NCBI GenBank assembly: GCA_016748015.1
Contig: JAAOMT010000128.1
Coordinates: 2,656,261 to 2,720,260 of the forward strand
DNA from: Geosiphon pyriformis
Lineage: Eukaryota > Glomeromycota > Glomeromycetes > Archaeosporales > Geosiphonaceae
Length of the DNA: 64,000 bases
Direction: 5' to 3'
The notes beneath the pieces were generated by a model that saw only the letters and a list, made by a program, of their open reading frames with translations, ran no database searches and was not told where the DNA came from. The translations under genes were made by a program, and so were the position numbers. Of this stretch, positions 55,543 to 64,000 are shown piece by piece; the first letter of the stretch is position 1, and each line of letters opens with the position of its first letter.

Positions 55543-57479
55543 CTATAAATCTATCAGAACAGAAACCATACTATTCACACCAAAAAAAAAACAGCAATGT
55601 TTACAAAAACCAAAGCAGACACCAAATGTTTCAATAATTCCAAGCAACCTAATCACTCCAGCTGAAAACATACATGACAAATCATGAGTTACAGAATACA
55701 CAGAACTATCAAGTGGAATTAAACTACCTTTTTCTATTAAAGCCCTATATTTAGCTCTAACCAACCAAATATCTGTGCAGTGAATAGCATCCAATTTTTG
55801 AACAAAATTAACAATAAACTTTCTCGTGATCTTGGCATTACCCAAAATGGACATAGCTTTCTAAACTCAATTACTGAACATAAAGCTTTTGCCCATGGGA
55901 GTATATAATACATTATCAGATACACACAAAAAAAACACCTGTGAAACATGAAATGAAGATAAGCCCAATTCAGACACACAATACTACTTGGCCAGATGAG
56001 ATACAAAAATGCTTTTACGGGTTTCAGAGTCAAATGTACAAACAAAAAAGTGGTCAAAACTTTCCATTTCACTACAGTGCAAACACAAAACACTTGAATA
56101 AACCTTATTATACAAATGCTTCTATACAGCAACTGATAGATGGTAGTAGAGGACCTTTAAAAAATAAGAATGCAAACTAGCCGTAGATTTACTGATAAAG
56201 CCAGCCACCATATGAGAGTCAGAGTGCCATACCAAAGCAGTATGAGACCAATCTACATCACCAAGTAAACTGTTATCAATAACATCAAAACCAGAACCAA
56301 CTTCCTAATAAGCACAATTAATAGACCTAAAAATCTTATAAGCAAAATAATGAATGTTCCCAGACATTGCCACCCCACCAGTCCTGATAAATCTTTTCTT
56401 AACCAATACAGGAAGTGCCAAATCAGAACTCACAACCAGACTGGCTAACTTATCAGCATGCTCATTATCTATAACACCCAAATGCTCTTTAATTTTGCAC
56501 CAAAAAACATCAAGCTGCTTTCTCTTAATTAAATTAACAATACCATGTTGCTCTATCTAATATTGGTTGTGAAAGTCCAAAGACACCAAAGCTGATTCAG
56601 CTACACAAGCATTCAGAGCATCCTGACTGTCTAAATAAACTACTACTAAACTGTCAGAAAGAACACATTTCAAAGCCAAAGCAATTGCCTGCAATTCTGC
56701 CATAGTTGATAATACCAATCTACTAACCCTAGCACCAATACCCAAATCTAGATCAGGAAAGTAAGCAGCAGTACCACACTTCATCTTACATAAACCCAAA
56801 TCCTTTAACAATCCATCTGTGTAAACACTAATAACTTTTATATTTGCAGAAAAGAGACATTGACCCAATTTGAAGATCTTATTTGAGCTGCAAAAACTAT
56901 AGCCTGCAACCCTTTAACATGCAAATCATTAGAAATAAAAGAATGATCCAAAAAGTCACAAGCCAAAGTCAACTAATGAGAGACAGGACCCCTTGGATTA
57001 AGTTTCTTCCAATGTTAAAAGCTCTTCCAATCGAAAACCAAACCTTCTTTTTTGGTATACAACTACTCAGCAAAGACAACCCCAAATTTTTTAAGAGAAA
57101 AAAAAACATTATAAAACAAAGAAGCTCTCAGAACTGTAAATATTGGCATTTCACCAGAAAAGTGAAACACAGAAACAGAGAGATTGTTAAGAGACATGTC
57201 ATAATCCAAAAAATTATTGACTGGACTGACATACAACTTAACTGGACAACATAGAGGGTGAATAGACGACCAACTCAGAACTTGAAGATCCAGAGACCTA
57301 TGATTGAACAAACAACCAAGAACACCACTAGTATTTAAAAAACACAGCACAGAAACCACCTTGTACTCAGTCTGCAATTGCTCAAAAAATTTCAAGTCAT
57401 ACAAAGATGAATAGTGAAAAGCCTCATTGGGAAAGTCTCTTAGAAGTCTAGCCTTAAGTCTTAGTCCCCTCCTAATCAA
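55543..57479 (-). pseudogene. LINE G RT C-terminal part, RNase H and C-terminal region
   Basis: 57479-57063 holds the region after RT (FPNEAFHYSSLYDLKFFEQLQ, read as two parts). RNase H lies at about 56868-56440: VYTDGLLKD, TMAELQAIALALK, VVVYLDSQDAL and KEHLGVIDNEHADKLA supply the D-E-D-H/D residues. The C-terminal part (56230-55543) has a cysteine-bearing segment (SSVLCLHCSEMESFDHFF) and ends LGIIETFGVCFGF. A frameshift lies between 57063 and 56868 and several stops follow. RNase H would remove RNA from the RNA-DNA hybrid. Confidence 0.85.
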
Positions 57480-57566
57480 TATATCTCATCTTGTATACAC
57501 ATTCCTAGAAATAAAGCTAAACTGAGTCCTATAACTAACAATGGATTGCAATACAGCTAACACTAA

Positions 57567-59240
57567 CTAAAGAAACTGTTTGTCTAATATAGCCTTTTTC
57601 AGAACCAAATTGACAAAAAACCTGATGTCTGTATACACCTTAGCCAAACTGGGTTTGAACAAATTCTCAGATAATAAATAGATGCCAAGGTACCAATGAG
57701 ACTTTTTCTTGCAAGCAACTGAAATTGGCAGACCACTAATTGACAATGACACATCATTAATTCTTTAATTGATAGGAATGACCACAGTTTTTTTGTTATT
57801 GATAGAAATGTTATTCACCTTAAAAAATTCACTCACTGTGTTCAAAATATGCTGAGTGGCAGCTTGACTGCTACTTACCCAAATAGTATCATCAACAAAT
57901 GCATCAGCAGCCAGAAATGAAGTCAAACTGCCTTGGTTTTCTATTCTACCTGTTCTAGCAACAAATTTAGTATCAATTTGGTATCCACACAAATTTTCCT
58001 GTCTCTTAACCTCACACAAAAGGAGATCGTAAAAGATCTTCCACAGCAAAAGAGAAAAAATTTCACCCTGGTTAAGACTGTCATATACCCAGTACCTATT
58101 AGTCAGATCGAAATTAGTCATAATTCAATTAACATAATTATTGTGAACAGAACCAAAAAATCTAATAAAATGCCTGCATATTTTGATTTAGACCAAACTA
58201 TTATGCAAGTGATATCAACTCACAGAGTCATAGGCTTTACACATATCTTGCAACACAAGCCAGAGTTTATAATCTTTCTTTAAGATGTCTTTAACAACCA
58301 AACCAATGGCAAAAATAGGAGACTGAATAGTAGTGCTCTTAAGCATGGAAAAATTGTCTCCACAAAGAATGTTGAATAGACTGTATGCTAACAAAATTCT
58401 GATAAACAACAACTTAGAAAGAATCTTACAAGCAGTTTCAATTAAAGCAATTAGTCTAATATTTGTTAAAACACCCTTCCATTCATAGGGCTTAGGAATC
58501 ATTGACACCTAAACTTCTTTCCAACAATGAAGAACTAACTCACATACCAAACAAATGTTTAAAAGATCCAGAAGCAAGCTTAGCACAGATCCATCACAAT
58601 GTTTCCAAAGTTCATTTGAAATGCCAAACAAGTCAGCAGCTTTACTATTTGGTAAATCCTTAATCACATGTATCAAGTTATCTAAACTGATAGTATTCAT
58701 TACACCAGAAAAAGCATTATTATTGACATAATCCAATGGCAGGTATTAATGCTACCACAAATCGGGAACACTCTTCAGCATGGCTTTCTTTCTTATCCAG
58801 CCCTTTATTATACCATCCACCTTACTTTTAACTTCTACTGGGTCCAAAATTAAATCATTATCAGAAACCAAATGGTCCAATACTACTTTGCAGAATGGAT
58901 GTTCTAAAACACTACAGATTGTGTGGCTTTTGTTAACCACAAAATTCTCCATTCTTCTTTCAATAGCTGATCTAATGCCTAACTCCTTGGTTTGCAACAA
59001 CTCGGCAAGCTTAAAGGCACAATAAGACCTCCTTATACCATAGAGAACAGAATAGACATTATTCAAACTTGCACCAAAGCTCATAAAATCCCGAACCACA
59101 GAAGCCCTGTCACTATCCAGAGAAACCCAGTGTCTTAAAAGAGATTTAAACCAGCCAAAGTCCATCTCATGAAAAGTCTTAACTATTTTCAAGACCAAAA
59201 TCTCCAAGTTATGCAACTTGAAAGACTCCTTGGTAAACAC
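57567..59240 (-). pseudogene. LINE G reverse transcriptase
   Basis: The frame is shared from 59240 down to 57567, with a few stops (near 58750, 58508, 58140). Blocks: PNSKAADLFGISNELWKH (fingers), SMIPKPYEWKGVLTNIRLIAL, LVLQDMCKAYDSVS (palm), NRYWVYDSLNQGEIFSLLLW and the active site DAFVDDTIWVSS with both aspartates intact. Then INNKKTVVIP. This is the order of a LINE RT. In contrast with the gypsy copies, its catalytic pair survives. Confidence 0.9.
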
Positions 59241-59315
59241 TTTATTATAACTCTTAAATCATTTCTTTTTAAAAGCTCCATCAGCCAAAAAAATTATTAC
59301 TTTGCAAACAATATT

Positions 59316-60190
59316 CTACATAGCATCCAGATCAGAGAAATTCCTGGCCGACCCAAACTCATCCAAGAACATAACAGTATTGGCTGCAGTAGCATCCTTA
59401 AATTCACCCCATTTTACTTCATCTGCATTTTTGACATCAAACTTCCAATGATTTTTATTTATCTGCTTGCATAATAAACTCAACTGGATATCAAGCAAAC
59501 CACCCAAACCCACAGAAACGGAAACAACTTTGTGATTAGTATCAAAATAGTCCTCAACACCAGCCATACTACCATCTATTACAGCATTGACCAAACTTAA
59601 AGAAATGAGAATGTAATCAAGAGCTTTAGCAACACCATAAGAATTGGTCCAAGTAAGCATCTTGACAAACAAACTTCTTCTTAAAAAATTAACTAAACTT
59701 AAATCAAAACACTTTTTGAAACTAGCACACTTTTGGGCACTGTCTTCATTGAAATCACCACTTAAAATAATAAAAAAGAATTTATTCACTGCTTTTGCAA
59801 TGAAAAAGTTGATTTCACCAGCCTGAGAAAACCAAACCACTGAAGAAACACCAGCATAAAGCCCCAAAATTGACACAGATAGATTATTCTTGAAGAGTAA
59901 CTTGAGGGAGAGGAGTCAACCAGAAACTTTGGAAACTTTATACATATGTCTTATCAAAGAATTGTTTATGATAATTGCAACACCAGAACCCAAATAACCA
60001 AAGTCCAAACCAGAAGTAAAAACCCGAACACTATCAAATTTATTTATAATTCATAGACAGATTTTACCCCTCAACTTAGTCTCGGTAACAACAAAAATCA
60101 AATTGTTCATTTTTTTATGCCAATAAATTATATCATCCTGTTTTGTAAAATTATTTATACTTCTAACATTGCATGTGGCAATCTTTCAAA
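59316..60190 (-). pseudogene. LINE G APE-type endonuclease
   Basis: The target-nicking domain at the start of ORF2. It begins near 60185 with KIATCNVRSINNFTKQDD, then VTETKLRGK (catalytic glutamate), GYLGSGVAIIINNSL, SILGLYAGVSS, ILSGDFNEDS (GDFN), a KALDYILIS block and DTNHKVVSVSV with the final D and H. 59876-59316 is open for 186 codons; a stop is present in the earlier part. The motif set matches the endonuclease/exonuclease/phosphatase fold of APE-type LINEs. Confidence 0.85.
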
Positions 60191-60194
60191 CTAG

Positions 60195-62060
60195 ACTGGT
60201 TATTGAGAAAAAGGTTTGGGCAATACACCACCAGCCAAAATTGAACTATCAAATCTTGCTGTTAGACTTAGAACTGAAGCAGAAAGTCTTTCCAATATGT
60301 TTTCCAATCTTTTTACTTCAGGAGAAGCAGAAAAATCTAAAATTGCAGCAGTTACACCACTCATGGTCTTACCAGAGCCCTCTCTTGTCACTACATCACC
60401 CATCCAATTTTGTGATGAGAAAATTACTGACAGCTAACATCCAGGGCTAAGCTGAGAAACTGCTGGCATGAATGAGTCCAACTTCTTAGCCAACTCACTA
60501 ATTTGTCCCATAAGGCTGGCAAGACTGCTCTCCAAAACAACAAATCTTTTTTCAACATTACTTATATCAGGAAGAGTAGGCTTTATCTCTAAAAAGGAGC
60601 CAAAATTGACCAAAACATTTCACACAGGGAGAGGAAGAAAAAATTATCCACCAGCAATCTTTACCCAAGAAACCCCACCAAAAGCAACAAGATGAGCAAT
60701 TGGAGCCAAACACTTGGCATAGATGGTTGCCAACCTGCTTTTATCTATGTTTGAGAGAGATTTGTAAAAAAGTTTTTCAGAAAAAAAATTCTCACTCACA
60801 GCACAGCCCAAAAATGTATGACTCATTTTTCTATACTTAGCACATTTAGAAAAACCCAAGTGAGACCAACACAAATTTACACTCCTTAAAACTGGAGTAG
60901 TTCTCATGACAGCATTCAAGAAATTGGCTAATTTAAAACAAACAACAGCATATCTGGTCTGAGCATATGTTTTCTCATCCACAAAACCAATTTAATTTCA
61001 GATGTTATGAGTAGTCATTCCCATTGGTAGAATATAGAGCAGCACCCTATGTTAATCTCTTGCATTCCATAATTCCTTGTCTAGATCAGCTCTGGCCACA
61101 CACACAGCATTCTTTCCAATTAGGATAGACCAACAAGCTGTGACTAAATCAGCCTGTTTACTCTTACTAAATTCAACTATAGTTTTCTGCCACAAACCCA
61201 CCAACTGTATCTTGATCGACACCATTACACCAAATTTGAATAGTGCAATGCACACAGTCTCTGTTAATGTTTCAACTGGAATTTTCTTTAATACTATAGC
61301 CCAATCTGAATGTCCAAATAATTTTTTAAGATCAGTGTTCACCAAGATCTTTGCCTCTTCAGCTTTTTTAGAAGTCTGTGCCAAACTCAATTCAGAAGTA
61401 AATGTCACTCTGATGATCTCAGCAAATTTTAAGAAAGTAGAGGCCCTCCCAAAACCATTAATTTTTGAAAACAACTTTCTGATTACTTAAAGCTTCTCTT
61501 GAGAAGATTTTCCAACCATCTTGTCTAATCCAATATCCAAAGCAAAAGATTTGTGAACAGAAATATTGACCAAGTTTTTCAAAAGTAGAAGTAATTCCAA
61601 CAAAGTGTCCAAAAAAACATCATTTTCATCACTGCTTAATAAAAAATTAATCTTTCCTAATGGTTTGCTTAATGCCTTTTTGGTTTTAACTCTCGAACCT
61701 GTAGGTGTTTGATTAAAATCTTCTCCAGTAAGAGCATCATCTTCACCATAATTGAAACTGGTCTTTTCCACCACACATTTCTCCTCCATATCAATACTGT
61801 CAGACTTAGTAGTATTACCAGTCTCTGAACCCCATGAACAACTATTTCGAACTTTAAGACCAATATTTCTACCACCAGAACCATCCTTCAAAGCACTATC
61901 TCTCCTCTTTTTTCTTGGAAGAACAGGTCTAAAGCCAACCTTAGAACCAGAAACTCCAGCAGTCTTTTTCATGACAGCAATACTACAGTCAATAGTGGCT
62001 TTGTAATCAAAAATAAAGGGTTTGGATTTATCATACTGAATTGTAAAAAAACTTTGACTT
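60195..62060 (-). pseudogene. LINE G ORF1 protein
   Basis: RNA-binding ORF1 of the LINE; blocks at 61972-61487, 61474-61052, 60982-60644 and 60403-60200 share one frame. Near the start are KKTAGVSGSKVGF, RPVLPRKKRRDS and an acidic stretch. The central part has INGFGRASTFLKFAEIIR, IVLKKIPVETLTETV and LVGLWQKTIVEF, an RRM-like region. A cysteine block follows near 60860-60800. The C-terminal part (ILERLSASVLSLTARFD) looks coiled-coil. The frame continues upstream of the ATG at 61972 (DYKATIDCSIAVMKKTAG), so the real start lies beyond 62030 or is lost. Confidence 0.8.
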
Positions 62061-62687
62061 TTTTTTAAGAATTTTGGACAAAAGAGAGAAAGAAGTTTTT
62101 TAGTCTTAATTATATACAGTTATACTTATAAGTAAATTAAACAAAAGCATTTTAAGTTAATTCTTAAATAATTAAGTAATATAATTTTCAATAGTTTTAG
62201 TTATATATATAAAATTTTTTTTAATTAAAATAAAATATATTAATATTAAAATATTAATTTAATTTAATTTAACAAAATCAATTATAGTTTTTATTATAGC
62301 TTAATAAATTGCAATTTGATTAATATTATTTAATTAAATTTAAATAAGACTAAAATAATTGTTTTTTTAAATATATTTATAGAAATTTCTTTTATAATTA
62401 CAATTTAATTTAAATATACTTTTTATTTTTTAAAATTTTTATTTTATATATTAAAATTATAGTTTTAATTAAATTTTTTTTAAAAGTAAAAATAAATCCA
62501 ATAATTTTTTTTTATAATAAATAAATTAATATTTAAAACATAAAATTTTTTAATAAGTATTTTTACAAAAAACTTTATAATTTTGAAGTTAATTCATTTT
62601 TTTTAAAGAAATAACATTAAAAAAAAAGAAATATTTTATTATTATTTATATTATATTATTAATAAAAAATTTCTTAATAAAATTTTT
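62061..62687. other. AT-rich spacer between the two LINEs
   Basis: About 630 bases of almost pure A and T between the heads of LINE G and LINE H. No frame, RNA gene or repeat is recognisable. Confidence 0.5.
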
Positions 62688-64000
62688 CTCTTGTTAATCC
62701 TCTGATCACAATGAGAGCATAGATATTCTGAAGTATTCGCTTTTCTTCCTCCCTTTTCCTTTAGTCCCTGTTAGCTATTTCTTTTACTACACCTCTATTT
62801 GTCATGATAGAACCAGTGGGCTCTTTTGCTAGTGGCTCTGAGTTGATTTTGGCTAGTTTAGGGACCCGCCAAAGTGTGAAAAGCAAGTGTGTGGATATGG
62901 TATACTCTTGAAGTGCATCCTACAAGAAGCCAAAAAAGCCTGTTGTTGGTGTTGTGGTTGACTTATCTGCTGGCCCTTTGGGCTTGAAAAATCTTGGTGG
63001 TGTTGGCATCAAGCCTGAGATATCTTGAAAAAACAAAGTTAGCAGTATTATTAGCAGTGTAAGTAATCTCTCGGACATCAAAAATATGGCGAACACAATT
63101 GCCAAGGAAACCAGTTATGCAGAATCAGGTGAAGACGATAACATGGATGAGACAACGCCGAGAAAAATTCGCACCCAGACGTTTACGCTGGGCAACCCTC
63201 TGAAGTGGCCTTCATTTGAATGTATAAGTGATGACAATGTTGTGCTGAATCTTCCTCCTTATGTGAATATTGGGTCCAATCAGTCACTGTCACTCGGATC
63301 ACGTGTCTTGAAAATACGGAACTTTAATACAACAAAATTTTTCGTGCTTGATATTGAGCTTTCTGCAGTGCCTGGCAAGTTAGTTAGTAATAAATTAATT
63401 TCATTAAAAAAAATCTTTTATCATGTTGATGGTTTTGGGGGAGCCTCCACTCCCTCAAAATTTCCTGGTATTATTAGATCATCTTTTATATTAGAATTTA
63501 GTTTGAATAAGGCTAGGGAAATGGCAATCTGTGAGAAAATTTTGGTTAATAATGATGTCAAAAAAGCAAACAGCCATTCAGATTGAGAGGTGATCGTCAA
63601 GAAGATCCCAATAGATCTTTTCAGATTGACAGTGGAATCAGTTTTCTCTAAATTTGGCAAGATTGTGTCTATCAAGATGCAGCTAATTAGTCTTTGGCAA
63701 AAGGCCCTAGTTGAATTTGAGTTGTCTGAAGTTGTCAGTTAGGTCGCTTCTATGTGGTCTGTTTTTATGAGAAAAGATTCTGTGTGTGTGGCTTTGGCAA
63801 TCAATGATAAACAAATGTGAGTATCTAGAGATCAGCATCAGACATTGCTATATACTCTTCCAATGGGCATCACTGCCCATAATCTTTCCGATTTATTGGT
63901 ATTCTATGGTGAGAAGTCTTGTTTTATTGGCCACAATTCTAGTTCATATGTTTGTGATAGGTGTGCTGTAATTTGTTTTGGTGATGAGGCATCCAAGTTG
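62688..64000 (+). mobile_element. LINE H: 5' region of a second LINE, cut by the window end
   Basis: A plus-strand LINE related to LINE G, head to head with it. Composition changes sharply near 62688 to a much less AT-rich 5' region (CTCTGATCACAATGAG), followed by the ORF1 gene. The rest lies outside the window. Confidence 0.82.
62804..64000 (+). pseudogene. LINE H ORF1 protein, partial
   Basis: From ATG 62804 the frame reads MIEPVGSFASGSELIL, SYKKPKKPVVGVVVDLSAG, SYAESGEDDNMDETTPRK, VDGFGGASTPSKFPGIIR, KIVSIKMQLISLWQKALVEF and QTLLYTLPMGITAHNLSDLL, an ORF1 with the same RRM-like centre as LINE G (LVGLWQKTIVEF). 63086-63586 is open for 166 codons. Stops seen: TGA near 62908 and 63026, TGA near 63584, TAG near 63739, TGA near 63818, most at sites where R or W would be expected. 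The protein should bind the LINE RNA. This ORF1 is what most suggests a glomeromycotan host. Confidence 0.83.

Larger units (their letters stand above)
55398..62060 (-). mobile_element. LINE G: near full-length non-LTR retrotransposon
   Basis: A minus-strand LINE of about 6.7 kb with a tail of 20 T on the plus strand (55398-55417, the poly(A) of the element). It codes for an ORF1 protein, then an APE-type endonuclease, reverse transcriptase, RNase H and a C-terminal region. Only a few stops and about two frameshifts are present, and the RT active site is intact, so it is much younger than the gypsy relics. The 5' end near 62060 lacks a clear start and may be truncated. Confidence 0.9.

Overview
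This 64 kb window is very AT-rich eukaryotic DNA made almost wholly of transposable elements, many nested in one another and at very different stages of decay. I see no host gene, rRNA, tRNA or CRISPR array. The low GC, the Ty3/gypsy proteins and especially the LINE ORF1 proteins resemble those I know from arbuscular mycorrhizal fungi (Glomeromycotina, such as Rhizophagus or Gigaspora). The organism is an inference; the element content is read from the sequence.

Layout. 1-785: 3' piece of a LINE (minus). 790-10098: element A, an old Ty3/gypsy element (minus), broken by solo LTRs at 1612-2432 and 4501-5279. 10103-11090: decayed LINE 3' end (plus), then a scrap of another gypsy element and an AT desert. 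12352-12560 plus 22568-23225: one old solo LTR split by element B (12561-22563, minus, both LTRs present). 23378-31965: element C (minus, same family as A), split by a hAT DNA transposon (26884-30208, plus). 33147-33890: truncated second hAT copy. 33988-54588: element E (plus). Its 5' LTR is split by the complete element D (34655-44128, minus) and its 3' LTR by a young solo LTR (52798-53736). 55398-62060: near-full-length LINE G (minus). 62690-64000: start of LINE H (plus), running off the window.

How the parts work together. Elements B, D and E share one layout: gag with a CCHC zinc knuckle, aspartic protease, a cysteine-rich module of two parts, a dUTPase, RT, RNase H, integrase and an unrecognised C-terminal extension. 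A and C show the parts of this layout that survive. In D the frame is continuous from gag to RT, so these elements seem to have coded one long polyprotein. The dUTPase of D keeps all five family motifs. The cysteine-rich module between protease and dUTPase matches no family I know and is the best candidate for something undescribed.

Decay. By eye, the two 840-bp LTRs of D differ only by transitions, with no indels. Stop codons in old copies mostly replace CGA, CAA/CAG or TGG. The catalytic YLDD box of RT is damaged by G-to-A change in all five gypsy copies. Together this points to heavy cytosine deamination, RIP-like or through methylation, turning elements into AT deserts.
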